64,000 nt of DNA from Xanthomonas sacchari (GCF_040529065.1 NZ_CP132343.1:3224001-3288000); one strand, 5' to 3'. Counted from the stretch's first letter, positions 1 through 9,019 are shown. The notes: a model not told the origin generated them from the sequence alone. Translations and numbers: made by a program.

Positions 1-373
1 GCACTGCCTGGCCGGTCGGCGTCACCGTTCCGTTCACCCAGCATTCCTGGGTGCCGAGCGCACAGCCGGACGACGCGTTGCCGGTGTAGGTGTTGCTGGG
101 CACCGCAGGACAGACGATGAGGCCCGACGAACAGTTGAAGCCGACCGTGTTGCCGCCGGCGGCGGCGTTCTGGATGACCTTCTCCGCATCGCGCAAGGCG
201 CCTTCGGCGGCCTGGAAGCCCAGGCTGCGGTCATACATGTTGGAGGACATGCGCTCCTGCAGCAGCGTCCCGCGCAGCACGGCCAGACCCAGCAGGGTCA
301 TCACCAGCAACAGCAGCAGGACGACGATGAGCGAGATGCCGGCTTGCCGGCGGGGCGACGGAGACGTGTTCAC
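1..373 (-). CDS. pilX: PilX-type minor pilin, 3' end outside window
   Basis: Type IV pilus minor pilin acting in the inner membrane and at the pilus tip to prime assembly. Only the first 124 codons are present; the gene runs off the window start. The start is a GTG whose GTGA overlaps the pilW stop, so the two are translationally coupled. The N-terminus has a short basic leader (NTSPSPRRQAG) followed by ISLIVVLLLLLVMTLLG, a class III prepilin signal cut after Gly. The mature protein lacks Glu5, as is usual for PilX and GspK-type tip pilins. A downstream LGFQAAEGALRDAE stretch is typical of PilX. It is the last visible gene of the fimT-pilV-pilW-pilX operon; pilY1 and pilE would be expected beyond the edge. 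Confidence 0.9.
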   Translation of the reverse strand, partial: MNTSPSPRRQAGISLIVVLLLLLVMTLLGLAVLRGTLLQERMSSNMYDRSLGFQAAEGALRDAEKVIQNAAAGGNTVGFNCSSGLIVCPAVPSNTYTGNASSGCALGTQECWVNGTVTPTGQAV

Positions 374-1341
374 GGGTTCCGGTTCCTGATGCTCACGATC
401 GTGCTGAAGGTCCGCGTCACCGGCGGCTTGCCCGCGCCGGCCACGGTCGTGGAGCTGACGGTCATGCTGACCTGCACCGCGATCACATTGGCCCAGTTGG
501 CCACGGCGTTGGCATCGACATAGGCGGTGCCGCCGGTGGACAGGTACTTGAACTGCAGGCCGGTGACGCCATCGGCGATTTCGTTCTTCTGGCTCGTGCC
601 GCCGGGCGCGATCACTTCCTGATACAGGGACGTGGCGCCCGCCGCTCCGCCACTGCTGGGTGCGATGTACCAGCGCACGGCCCGCACCTCGGTCAGGATG
701 GAGTTGATCTCGTAGGTATAGTTGTTCGAGCCGGCGACGCACACGCCCGGCAGGCGCCCGAGCCGGTTGCAGGCATTGAGGCCACCGCTCGAATAGCTGG
801 CGCTGGTACCGGACACGCTGTTCATCTGCAGCACCGCCAGTTGCTGGCGGTCGCACAGCAGCATGATCGCGTTGCTGTGCAGGTCGGGGGCGGCGGCGTT
901 GAGCGTCAGGGTCTGGGTCGCGGCATTGTGCGCGGTCACGGTCGCGCCGCCGGTGCCGGCGGAGAGGATCTGGATCGCGTCGGTACCCGCGGTGACGGTG
1001 AGATTGGACGGATTGCTGTTCTCGTAGCCGGTCAGCGGCAGCGCCCAGTTCGTCCACCAGGTCGCGGTGGGATTGTTCAGCACGTTCGCCACCGGCAGTC
1101 CGGAATCGCAGGGGTTGCCGCCGGCCTCGCGGATATCCTGGGCCATCATCTCGAAGCCGGTGCGGGCGGCTTCCTGGATCCGGCTCAAGCCTTCGGTCGC
1201 CGTATAGGTCTGGCGGTTGGATAGGAAGATTCCGATCGCCGCGCCGACCACGAGCAGGCCGAGCAGCATCGAGATCATCAGCTCGATCAGGTTGAAGCCG
1301 GATTGGCGCCGGGACGGCGCAAGCGTGATGGATGTGTTCAC
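370..1341 (-). CDS. pilW: PilW-type minor pilin
   Basis: Minor pilin of the type IV pilus, 323 residues. The start chosen is the GTG that overlaps the pilV stop as GTGA; the open frame extends upstream, but that extension lies inside pilV and is not plausible. The leader VNTSITLAPSRRQSG is followed by FNLIELMISMLLGLLVVGAAIG: cleavage after Gly, Phe at +1 and Glu at +5, the full prepilin peptidase PilD signature. The large globular part after the helix contains a Cys pair (residues near 95-135) and a C-terminal beta-rich region ending in VSIRNRNP, as in PilW proteins. It is co-transcribed with fimT, pilV and pilX on the minus strand. Confidence 0.92.
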   Translation of the reverse strand: MNTSITLAPSRRQSGFNLIELMISMLLGLLVVGAAIGIFLSNRQTYTATEGLSRIQEAARTGFEMMAQDIREAGGNPCDSGLPVANVLNNPTATWWTNWALPLTGYENSNPSNLTVTAGTDAIQILSAGTGGATVTAHNAATQTLTLNAAAPDLHSNAIMLLCDRQQLAVLQMNSVSGTSASYSSGGLNACNRLGRLPGVCVAGSNNYTYEINSILTEVRAVRWYIAPSSGGAAGATSLYQEVIAPGGTSQKNEIADGVTGLQFKYLSTGGTAYVDANAVANWANVIAVQVSMTVSSTTVAGAGKPPVTRTFSTIVSIRNRNP

Positions 1342-1814
1342 AGCTGGGCCGTCGTGCTCAGGGTCTGGGTCGTGCTGCCGCTGGTGTTGCCGTTCGCACC
1401 GACGTTCAGTCCGCGACTGTCGTCCCATTGCACGGCGATGGTGCAACTGCCGTCGTTGCAGGCGATGGAGCCGCAGGTCGAGGCCGGGTCGCCGCCGATC
1501 GCATTCTTCAGGCCGGTGAGCCACATCGCCTTGTCGGACGCGACCAGGTCGCCCGCTGCCGGCGCCGTGCACAGCATGCCGGTGGTGTTGTAGGCCCCCA
1601 GCATCGCCGCGTTGCGGTTGGCACGCATCGCATCGAGGATCGTATAGGTCTGCATGACGATCTGGCTGCGCTGCAGCGCGCTCTGGTTGTTGCGCAGCGC
1701 GGTGGTCTGCATCGCCGCCACCCCGAGCATGCCCACCCCCAGGATCAGCACCGAGATCATGACCTCGATCAGGGTGATGCCTGCCATGTGTCTGCCACTG
1801 TCGTACCGCTTCAT
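1338..1814 (-). CDS. pilV: PilV-type minor pilin
   Basis: Minor pilin of the type IV pilus, 158 residues. The ATG is preceded by a GGAG ribosome binding site. The leader MKRYDSGRHMAG is cut before ITLIEVMISVLILGVGMLG, with Glu at +5, and the phrase VGMLGVAAMQ is typical of PilV. The C-terminal part has paired cysteines (STCGSIACNDGSC). It lies 25 bp after fimT and overlaps pilW by 4 bp. PilV proteins join the PilW-PilX core of the priming complex at the pilus tip. Assignment rests on the leader, on size and on operon order fimT-pilV-pilW-pilX. Confidence 0.92.
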   Translation of the reverse strand: MKRYDSGRHMAGITLIEVMISVLILGVGMLGVAAMQTTALRNNQSALQRSQIVMQTYTILDAMRANRNAAMLGAYNTTGMLCTAPAAGDLVASDKAMWLTGLKNAIGGDPASTCGSIACNDGSCTIAVQWDDSRGLNVGANGNTSGSTTQTLSTTAQL

Positions 1815-1839
1815 GCTGTCTCCGCTTGCCGGAACCGGC

Positions 1840-2400
1840 CTAGCCGGTGGTGGTGCATTTGCCGCCGTCGGACGTCGACGTGACCTGGCTGCGGCTGCCG
1901 CCCATCAGGTTGACGCTGCGGACGTTGTTGGATGGGTTGGTGACCGCCATGCAGACCACGATGCCCCCCGTCACGGGCGTGCCGCTGTTGTTGCGCGCGA
2001 TGCCGTCTGCGCCGAAGGTCAGTTTGTCGCCCATGGCGTCCAGGGTATTGCTGGTGACGAGCAGGCCGGTCCGCAGGGTGGTGGTGCGCAGCACGGTGCC
2101 GTCGCGGGTGACGGTCAGGTAGCGCGTCCAGTTGCCGCCGCTGGCGCAGGTCGCGCCGTCGTCGCTGCGGCACAGGCTGACGCCGCCGTTCAGGCGCACT
2201 GCTTCCGAGCGCGCCAGTTGCACCGAAGCGACCAGCTCGTTGGCGGCACCGGTCAGGCGGCTGCTGCGGATCAGGCCGGTGAAGCTTGGCACCGCGAGCG
2301 CCATGATGATGGCCAGCACGGCAACCGTGACCATCAATTCCACCAGCGTGAAACCACGCTGCATCCGCTTGGCAGGGCCACGCACGCAAGGAACCGCCAT
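1840..2400 (-). CDS. fimT: FimT/FimU (GspH-like) minor pilin
   Basis: First gene of the minor pilin operon, 186 residues, a GspH/FimT family pseudopilin. A strong GGGGAAG site precedes the ATG at 2400; a second ATG twelve codons in (MQRGFTLVEL) would also give a working leader. Cleavage is expected after Gly16, leaving FTLVELMVTVAVLAIIMALA with Glu5. The region after the helix holds the GspH-type motif SVQLARSEAVRLNGGVSLCRS, and the protein ends in a Cys-containing tail. In Pseudomonas the equivalent operon (fimU-pilVWXY1Y2E) is controlled by FimS/AlgR, and a FimS-like kinase gene is divergent to this one. Confidence 0.9.
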   Translation of the reverse strand: MAVPCVRGPAKRMQRGFTLVELMVTVAVLAIIMALAVPSFTGLIRSSRLTGAANELVASVQLARSEAVRLNGGVSLCRSDDGATCASGGNWTRYLTVTRDGTVLRTTTLRTGLLVTSNTLDAMGDKLTFGADGIARNNSGTPVTGGIVVCMAVTNPSNNVRSVNLMGGSRSQVTSTSDGGKCTTTG

Positions 2401-2563
2401 CGTCTTCCCCAGATTCTCCCGATCGCCACGCTAGCGGCCGGACTGCCCCCCGCGCCAGCCATTGCCGACGGATGGCGGATATGGAGGCGTGGACGGACCG
2501 TGCGCGACCCGCCCCCAGCCGGCATGATGCACCTCGGCCCTGCCCCACCCGCCTTCCGCCCCG

Positions 2564-3601
2564 ATGCCTGCCTCCGCCTACTCCAACGACCAGTTGCAGG
2601 TCCTCAAGCAACCCTCGACCCTGATCTGGATCGTGATGGCCGGCGAATGCATCGCCGCCATCCTGGCCTTGACCCCGGTCCCGGGCGCGGGCATGGCCGG
2701 GAGCCGCTGGGTCTACTTCGGCCTGGCGTCGCTGGGCATCCAGTGGGTCGCACTGCTGACCCTGGCCAGCCTGTTGCTGCTGCGCCGGGCACTGGCCGGA
2801 CGCGGCTTCTTGTCCATCACCGTGGCCACCCTGGGCCTGATGCAGGCGCTGACCTGGCTGATCAGCGGCGTGATTCTCTATGCCTTCGGGGACTACTGGC
2901 AGCTCTCCAGCCGTGCGTGGCTGGCGCTGTCGCTGCAGCTGTCCGGCATCGCCTTGCTGATCGGCCTGCTCGGCATGGCCGCGCTGCACAATCATGTGCG
3001 CATCAAGCAACTGGTCGAGCGCGCCAAGCAAGCCGAGATCGACGCGCTGACCGCGCGCGTGCAGCCGCATTTCCTGTTCAACACGCTCAACACCGCGGTG
3101 ATGCTGGTGCACCGGCAACCGCAGCAGGTGGAACAGTTGCTGATGGATCTGTCGGACCTGTTCCGCGCCGCACTGGCGGCGCCGGACCTGGTCGACCTGC
3201 AGGACGAGATCGACCTGGCCCGGCGTTACCTGGACATCGAGGCGATCCGCTTCGGGCCGCGCCTGCGCGTGCACTGGGACGTGCCCGAAACACCGGTATC
3301 CGTGCGGATTCCGCGGCTGTCGCTGCAACCGCTGCTGGAAAACGCGGTCCACCACGGCATCGAATGCAGCACCGAGGGCGGCGAGATCGGCATCGCCATC
3401 GGCGAGCGCGCCGGCGCCCTGGAGATCCGGGTGCGCAACACGGTCCCCGGGACCGGTCTGTCGCCGCACATCGGCCGCGGTCACCGCGTGGGGCTGTCGG
3501 CGCTGCGTACGCGCCTGGAAAACCTGGAAGGCGCCTCGCTGCACACCGACAGCGATGGCGCCTGGTTCGTCGCGACGATCCGGATCGGGCTCAGGCCATG
3601 A
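2564..3601 (+). CDS. FimS/AlgZ-like LytS-family sensor histidine kinase
   Basis: Membrane histidine kinase of the LytS/AlgZ (FimS) family, 345 residues. The N-terminal half has about four hydrophobic segments (residues 18-40, 50-75, 82-108, 118-142). The phosphoacceptor region reads RVQPHFLFNTLNT with His169, the hallmark of the family, and the ATPase part shows LSLQPLLENAVHHG (N box) and a short G box (LEIRVRNTVPGTG). It is divergent to the minor pilin operon, the operon that FimS/AlgR controls in Pseudomonas, so the same job is a reasonable inference. No LytTR or AlgR-type regulator gene is next to it: the next gene is convergent ppnN, overlapping it by 11 bp. The partner must be encoded elsewhere. 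Confidence 0.85.
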   Translation: MPASAYSNDQLQVLKQPSTLIWIVMAGECIAAILALTPVPGAGMAGSRWVYFGLASLGIQWVALLTLASLLLLRRALAGRGFLSITVATLGLMQALTWLISGVILYAFGDYWQLSSRAWLALSLQLSGIALLIGLLGMAALHNHVRIKQLVERAKQAEIDALTARVQPHFLFNTLNTAVMLVHRQPQQVEQLLMDLSDLFRAALAAPDLVDLQDEIDLARRYLDIEAIRFGPRLRVHWDVPETPVSVRIPRLSLQPLLENAVHHGIECSTEGGEIGIAIGERAGALEIRVRNTVPGTGLSPHIGRGHRVGLSALRTRLENLEGASLHTDSDGAWFVATIRIGLRP

Positions 3602-4979
3602 CCCGGTAGCAGGGCCGGTACTCGCCGGAGATCTTCATGCGGCGCTGTTCGACGAAGGCGCGCAGCAGTTCGTCCAGGGCCTGCATCATGTCCGCATCGC
3701 CATGGATCTCGAACGGGCCGTGCTGCTCGATACGGCGCATGCCGTCTTCCTTGACGTTGCCGGCGACGATGCCGGAGAAGGCGCGGCGCAGGTCCGCCGC
3801 CAGCGCGTGCGGCGGGCGGCCATGGTGCAGATCCAACGCGGCCATCGCCTCGTGGGTCGGCTCGAACGGACGCTGGTACTCCAGCGGGATGTCCACCGAC
3901 CAGTTGAAGTAGAACGCGTCCTTCTGCTCCTTGCGGTGCGCGCGCACCTCCTGGATGCCAGCCGCCATCTTGCGCGCCACCGCCACTGGGTCGCCGACCA
4001 CGATCTCGTAGCGCGAGGTCGCCACCTCGCCCAGGGTCAGGCGCAGGAAGCGGTCGATCTGCTCGAAATACGGCGCAGCGATGGTCGGGCCGGTGAGGAT
4101 CAGCGGGAACGGCAGATCGCGGTTCTCCTCGCGCAGCAGGATGCCGAGCAGGTACAGGATCTCTTCGGCGGTGCCGACGCCGCCCGGGAACACGATGATG
4201 CCGTGGCCGATGCGGACGAAGGCCTCCAGGCGCTTCTCGATGTCCGGCATGATCACCAGGTGGTTGACGATCGGGTTCGGCGATTCGGCGGCGATGATGC
4301 CCGGCTCGGTCACGCCGATGTAGCGGTTGTCGTGCTTGCGCTGCTTGGCGTGGGCGATGGTGGCGCCCTTCATCGGCCCCTTCATCGCGCCCGGGCCGCA
4401 GCCGGTGCAGATGTCCAGCCCGCGCAGGCCCAGCTCGTAGCCGACCTGCTTGGTGTACAGGTACTCGTCGCGCGAGATCGAGTGGCCACCCCAGCACACC
4501 ACCAGCTTGGGATCGTTCGGCTGCAGGATGCGCGCGTTGCGCAACTGGCCGAACACGGCGTTGGTGATGCCTTCGCTGGACTGCAGGTCGGTGGTCGACT
4601 CCGGGCCGAGCTCGATGGCCATGTAGGCCAGGTCGCGGACCACGGCGAACAGCAGTTCGGCCACGCCGTTGATGATCTCGCCGTCGACGAAGGCCATCGC
4701 CGGCGCATTGAGCAGATCGATGCGCACGCCGCGGTCGCGCTGCACCACCTGGATGTCGAAGTCGGGATACAGGTCGCGCGCCGCACGCGGATCGTCCGAG
4801 GCGCTGCCGCTGGTCAGCACCGCCAGCGCGCAGCGCCGCAGCAGCTCGTGCAGGCCGCCGCTGGACGCATCGCGCAGGCGCGCCACTTCCACGCGCGAGA
4901 GGATGTCCAGGCCGCCACGCGGGTAGATCCGCGCATCCACTACCGGCAGCGCGCGCGCCGCCGTATTGCTGGTCGTCAT
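3591..4979 (-). CDS. ppnN: Pyrimidine/purine-5'-nucleotide nucleosidase PpnN (LOG family)
   Basis: Cytosolic nucleosidase (YgdH/PpnN) that cleaves nucleoside monophosphates to base and ribose-5-phosphate; the E. coli enzyme is activated by (p)ppGpp. 463 residues from the ATG chosen here (MTTSNTAARALP); an in-frame ATG 18 codons upstream overlaps a terminator-proximal region and is less likely. The LOG-family motif PGGVGTAEE is at residues 265-273, with the preceding GCGPGAMKGPMKGA and upstream VCWGGHS motifs. The N-terminal (DUF4478-like) and C-terminal (DUF3412-like) flanking domains match full-length PpnN. The 3' end overlaps the convergent kinase gene by 11 bp. Confidence 0.93.
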   Translation of the reverse strand: MTTSNTAARALPVVDARIYPRGGLDILSRVEVARLRDASSGGLHELLRRCALAVLTSGSASDDPRAARDLYPDFDIQVVQRDRGVRIDLLNAPAMAFVDGEIINGVAELLFAVVRDLAYMAIELGPESTTDLQSSEGITNAVFGQLRNARILQPNDPKLVVCWGGHSISRDEYLYTKQVGYELGLRGLDICTGCGPGAMKGPMKGATIAHAKQRKHDNRYIGVTEPGIIAAESPNPIVNHLVIMPDIEKRLEAFVRIGHGIIVFPGGVGTAEEILYLLGILLREENRDLPFPLILTGPTIAAPYFEQIDRFLRLTLGEVATSRYEIVVGDPVAVARKMAAGIQEVRAHRKEQKDAFYFNWSVDIPLEYQRPFEPTHEAMAALDLHHGRPPHALAADLRRAFSGIVAGNVKEDGMRRIEQHGPFEIHGDADMMQALDELLRAFVEQRRMKISGEYRPCYRVMA

Positions 4980-5030
4980 ATCGGATGTCTTGTCGGTGTC
5001 GTCAGCCGGCGACTTTAACGTCAGCCCCCG

Positions 5031-5064
5031 CAAAAAGAAAACGGCCGGGTCGCCCCGGCCGTTT
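5031..5064 (-). terminator. Rho-independent terminator of the first TonB receptor gene
   Basis: Read on the minus strand, an 11-bp perfect stem (arms 5054-5064 and 5039-5049, loop 4 nt) with a GC-rich core CGGCCGGG is followed by a T-rich run interrupted once (5031-5040). It lies 25 bp after the receptor stop codon. The same core sequence forms the terminator after the second receptor gene. Confidence 0.85.
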
Positions 5065-5088
5065 CCAACGCTTCAGCTTGCGCCGCGA

Positions 5089-8000
5089 TCAGAACTGATA
5101 GCGGAAGCCCAGCTGCATGGACCACTGCGACACACCGATGTTGAAGCCGTCGGCGTCGGCATTGGCGGCCGTCGGCTGGTCGGTGTACAGGGTGTTGTAC
5201 ACGTACTTGCCCTGATAGATGCCCTGCAGGTTGGCGACGCGGGCATCGGCATAGAAGCCGTAGTCTTCGATCCGGCCCCACTTCTTGTTCAGCAGGTTGC
5301 CCACGTTCTGGATATCCAGCCAGATCTCGGACTTGTGGCCCTTGTAGAAGCCCGGCAGCTGCTGGGTGATGCGCACGTCGAAGGTGTTGATCCAGCCGGA
5401 ACGGAAGCCGTTGGCCGGGGCGTAGCTGCCGGCGTACTTGGCCAGCTGCGGGTTCTTGGCCAGCCAGTCGAAGAACTGCTGCTGCAGCGCCGGGTTGGCG
5501 GTGAACGCACCGGTGCTGCTCAGCGTGCCGAACAGCACGTCGCCCGGACCCTTCGGCACGTAGAACAGGTCGTTGGTGCTGCGACCGTCGCCGTTGGCGT
5601 CGCCGTTGAACACGTAGCTGTACGGACGGCCGCTGCGACCTTCGTAGACCAGGCCCACGCGGGTCTCGTAGTCGCCGAAGAACATGTGCTTCCAGTCAAG
5701 CGAACCGGAGATCCGGTCCTTGATCTCGTAGCGCGAGCGGTTCTCGGTTTCCGAGTTGGCGTTGAAGGCGTACTGGTAGCCCCAGCCCGAGCTGGCGGTG
5801 GAGCTGGTCAGCGGGCCGACTTCGGTGGCGTGGGTATAGGTGTAGCCCAGGGTCCAGGACCAGTCGCCGCCTTCGCTGAACGGCTTGGACAGCGACACGG
5901 TGAACTGCTGGGTCTTGCCCTTGTCGGTGTTGTCGATCAGGTAGACGTCGCTGTACGCGCTGTTGCGGTTGTAGCGGTTGTCGCTGGTCGCCCACGGGCG
6001 GCCGGTGCGGGCCGGGTTCCAGTACAGCGCGCGGCCGTCCGGACCATAGTAGGCCGGGCTCGGATCCTGGCCCGGGCTGTTGACGCGACCGATGTTCAGG
6101 CTCTTGTAGTACAGGCCATCCTTGACCTTGGTCACCAGCAACTCGGCCGAGGCGACGATGCCGTACCACGGCAGTTCGTGATCCAGGGCGAGGTTGGCCT
6201 TGTACAGCGACGGCAGCTTGAAGTCGTTGCCGACGAAGCTCACGCCCTGGGTCGCCGAACCCGGCGTGGTCGGAATCGGCTGGGTGTCCTTGTTGGCGCT
6301 GAACGGCAGGGCCGGGTTGTAGGCGGTGAAGCTGTAGGCGTTGTAGTTGAAGCCGGTGTTGGAGTAGCTGTTGCCGATCCACACCTGCGGCGCATCGCCC
6401 TGGAACAGGCCGACGCCACCGCGCAGCTGGGTCGGACGGTCGGTGTCGAAGGTGTAGTTGAAGCCGAAACGCGGCTGGATCAGGAAGTCGCTCTCGAAGA
6501 TCTTGCTATTGTCGTAGCCGAAGTAGGCTTGTGCCGCAGCGTTGTAGGTCGGATCCGGGCTCACCTGCGGACGGTCGCCACGCAGGCCCAGGGTCAGGGT
6601 CAGGTTGTTGTTGACGTACCAGGTGTCCTGCACGAACAGGCCGAGGTTGCTGTTCTTGTAGTCGGCCGCGATCGAACCCGGGCTACGCTCCTGGTTGAGC
6701 TGGTACGAGCTCCAGCGGCCGCTGGCGAAGTTGTCCAGGCCGAAGAAGGTGTACACGCCCCAGCTGTTGCGGCCGTACAGGTTGTAGATGTCGTTGGTGC
6801 TGTAGTCGACGCCGAACTTCAGGTTGTGGTTGTCCAGGGTCAGGGTGCCCGCACCGTAGTAGTTCCAGGTCTTGGTGGTGAGGATGTTGCCCTGCGAGTT
6901 GGTCTCGGTGCCCAGGAACAGCACGTCGCCGGTCGGGTTGGCGACCGAGCCGTCGAAGTACACGGCGATGCTCGGCGCATTGGTCGGCACCACGCGGATT
7001 GCAGAGTAGTCGCGGTAGGACACCTTGAACTCGGTGGAGAAGTTCTCGGACCAGTCGCTGAACAGCTGGCCGACATAGCTCTCGACCGACTTCTCGTGCT
7101 GGTACCAGTACGAGCTCAGCGAGGCCTGGCTGGAGCTGCCGGCGCCGTTGATGCGCAGCTTGCTCTGGTCGAGCTTGCTGTAGCGCAAGCTGGCGCGGTG
7201 GTTGTCGCTGATGTTCCAGTCGAGCTTGAGCGCGTATTCCTTCAGGTCGGTGTTGCCGTCGCTGTCCAGGCCGCCGGCATCGAAGCCGTAGTTCTTGGCG
7301 ATCTGCTGGGCGCGGGTCACGTCGGCCATGCCGTACTTGGCGTTGGCCTTGCCCAGCGCGGTGCTGCCGAGGTCGACACCCGGCGCATCCTGCTGGAACT
7401 TCTCGTAGTTGGCGAAGAAGAACAGCTTGTCCTTGACGATCGGGCCGCCGAAGGTCGCGCCGTAGGTCTTCTCCTTGGTGAAGCCGTTGAACTTGGTGCC
7501 GTCCGGGTTGTCGCCGAACCAGTCGCCATCGCGATAGCTGCCGTACACCGAGCCGTGGAACTCGTTGGTACCGGACTTGGTCACCGCATTGACGGTGGCG
7601 CCGGCGGCGCTGGCGATGCTGACGTCGTAGTTGGACAGGTTGACGTCGATAGCTTCGATGGCTTCCATCGACACCGGCTGACGCCGGGTGGTCATGTTGT
7701 TGCCTTCCAGGCCGAAGGTGTCGCTGGCCGAAACGCCGTCGATGTTGATCGAGTTGTAGCGCGGATTCAGGCCGCCGGCGCTGATCGTGCCCGAGGCGCG
7801 ATCGACGAAGGCCACGCGCGGATCCAGGCGCATGTAGTCCTGGATGTTGCCGTTGATCGACGGCAGCGCTTCGATCTGCTCGCGACCGATGTTGGTGCCC
7901 GAGCCCGTCTTGGTGGCGCTGAACACTTCCGAGCCGGTGGCCACGGCGACGGCATTGACCGTCTCCAGGGTGGTCGGCGCGGCCATGTCGCCGGTCAGGT

Positions 8001-8331
8001 CGGCATTGATGGTGGCGTTCTGGTTGACGCTCAGGTACACGCCATCTTCGGTCTTGGTGCCGTCGCCCGACTTGGTGATGGTGATGCTGTACGGACCGCC
8101 GACGCGCAGGCCGCGCGCGTTGTAGCGACCGGCGGCGTCGGTGGTGGCGCGGCTGACCGTGCCCGACTCGACGTGGGTGATGGTCACCTCGGCGCCGGCG
8201 ACCGGCTGGCCGCCATGGGTCACCACGCCGCCGACACCGGCGGAGGTGCTCTGGGCGAACACCGGCGCCGCGGCCAGCGCCGCAACGAGGCCCAGGGTGA
8301 GCTTGGACATCCGCAGACGGGGTTGAATCAT
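5089..8331 (-). CDS. Oar-like TonB-dependent receptor with carboxypeptidase-regulatory N-domain
   Basis: Outer-membrane TonB-dependent receptor of the Oar type, 1080 residues. The start at 8331 is chosen because GAGG lies 8 nt upstream and the signal peptide MIQPRLRMSKLTLGLVAALAAAPVFAQ is normal from there; the open frame continues 29 codons further up. After the signal peptide comes a CarboxypepD_reg beta-sandwich (about 30-115; VGGVVTHGGQPVAGAEVTI), then a plug domain (about 120-260) with NPRYNSINIDGV and LNPRY-type signature, then a large 22-strand-type barrel ending in the aromatic terminus LGFRYQF. The substrate cannot be read from sequence; Oar-like proteins in Xanthomonadales are often linked to large or peptide substrates. 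No TonB or ExbB genes are nearby. Confidence 0.9.
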   Translation of the reverse strand: MIQPRLRMSKLTLGLVAALAAAPVFAQSTSAGVGGVVTHGGQPVAGAEVTITHVESGTVSRATTDAAGRYNARGLRVGGPYSITITKSGDGTKTEDGVYLSVNQNATINADLTGDMAAPTTLETVNAVAVATGSEVFSATKTGSGTNIGREQIEALPSINGNIQDYMRLDPRVAFVDRASGTISAGGLNPRYNSINIDGVSASDTFGLEGNNMTTRRQPVSMEAIEAIDVNLSNYDVSIASAAGATVNAVTKSGTNEFHGSVYGSYRDGDWFGDNPDGTKFNGFTKEKTYGATFGGPIVKDKLFFFANYEKFQQDAPGVDLGSTALGKANAKYGMADVTRAQQIAKNYGFDAGGLDSDGNTDLKEYALKLDWNISDNHRASLRYSKLDQSKLRINGAGSSSQASLSSYWYQHEKSVESYVGQLFSDWSENFSTEFKVSYRDYSAIRVVPTNAPSIAVYFDGSVANPTGDVLFLGTETNSQGNILTTKTWNYYGAGTLTLDNHNLKFGVDYSTNDIYNLYGRNSWGVYTFFGLDNFASGRWSSYQLNQERSPGSIAADYKNSNLGLFVQDTWYVNNNLTLTLGLRGDRPQVSPDPTYNAAAQAYFGYDNSKIFESDFLIQPRFGFNYTFDTDRPTQLRGGVGLFQGDAPQVWIGNSYSNTGFNYNAYSFTAYNPALPFSANKDTQPIPTTPGSATQGVSFVGNDFKLPSLYKANLALDHELPWYGIVASAELLVTKVKDGLYYKSLNIGRVNSPGQDPSPAYYGPDGRALYWNPARTGRPWATSDNRYNRNSAYSDVYLIDNTDKGKTQQFTVSLSKPFSEGGDWSWTLGYTYTHATEVGPLTSSTASSGWGYQYAFNANSETENRSRYEIKDRISGSLDWKHMFFGDYETRVGLVYEGRSGRPYSYVFNGDANGDGRSTNDLFYVPKGPGDVLFGTLSSTGAFTANPALQQQFFDWLAKNPQLAKYAGSYAPANGFRSGWINTFDVRITQQLPGFYKGHKSEIWLDIQNVGNLLNKKWGRIEDYGFYADARVANLQGIYQGKYVYNTLYTDQPTAANADADGFNIGVSQWSMQLGFRYQF

Positions 8332-9019
8332 TGCAATAGCCTCGATGGAGTTTGACGAAATGCGCATGGCAGTGCCGCGCGAGTACGGGCGCGCGGCCGC
8401 GGGATGGGGGCTGGTCACCCTTGCCGATTCCCCGCAAGGGTTAACATGAGTTTAACACCATAGGGCCAATTTGTTGCCGAAACGTGACAACCGGGCACAA
8501 ATGGACATGACTTGCCATGGATCCCAGTTTTTTGACCGCATCCGGTCATGCCCTGGCACAGGCGCACGGGCTTGCCGCCCGCCAGGCCGCCGCGCGCGGC
8601 AGCTGGGCCGAGCGTGGCGCCGCGACGCCAGCAGCGCGGTGACCGGAGCGGCCCCCACTCTCCAACTCCCCAGGCGTCGGCGGCGCGGTGGCGTCAGCCC
8701 CACCCTGCTTCCGCGTGCCATACCCCCCCGCCCCGCTCGGCCACCGACCAGGCAGTTTCGGGAGGCCGGCGCGATCCGGTCCTCGGGCGGCGCCCGGCGC
8801 CAGACCCTGCTCCCCGTGGCCCTGGCCCTGAGGAGGCACCCTGGATTCCGCCGAACCGGCGCCGGGCGGCCGACGGCATGCCGGCCCGGGATCCACACGC
8901 CCATGATCAGGCCGGCGACGTTCCCCGACGTCGCATGCCCGCAAACGCAAACGGCCGGGGCAATGGCCCCGGCCGTTTGCGTCTTGCCTGGTCCAGCCCG
9001 GGTGCGGGCTGGCAGTGCC
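8332..9019. other. 688-bp non-coding gap between two TonB receptor genes
   Basis: The first 150 bp (8332-8480) are the leader of the Oar-like receptor gene and are AT-richer than the surroundings, with GTTAAC/GTTTAAC repeats near 8443-8458, so the promoter is probably here, but no clear -35/-10 pair could be fixed. From about 8540 to 8930 the sequence is very GC-rich; short overlapping open frames exist in several phases but none has a ribosome site, codon bias or recognisable product. The gap ends with the terminator of the downstream receptor gene. Confidence 0.6.
8945..8982 (-). terminator. Terminator hairpin of the second TonB receptor gene
   Basis: A perfect 17-bp stem (8945-8961 with 8966-8982) and a 4-nt loop. 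It lies about 37 bp after the receptor stop on the minus strand. The T run is only short (the A-rich arm base gives TTTG), so termination could depend mostly on the very stable stem. Its core matches the terminator at 5031-5064. Confidence 0.75.

Noticed and set aside
4966-8355. Open frame of over 1100 codons on the plus strand, antisense to the Oar-like receptor
   Set aside because: It is the mirror of a well-supported receptor gene. Composition is Val/Ala/Gly/Arg-rich with no domain, and GC-rich codon use produces such frames.
8452-8950. Overlapping open frames in the gap between receptor genes
   Set aside because: All phases are open because of high GC; no codon bias, start site or recognisable product.
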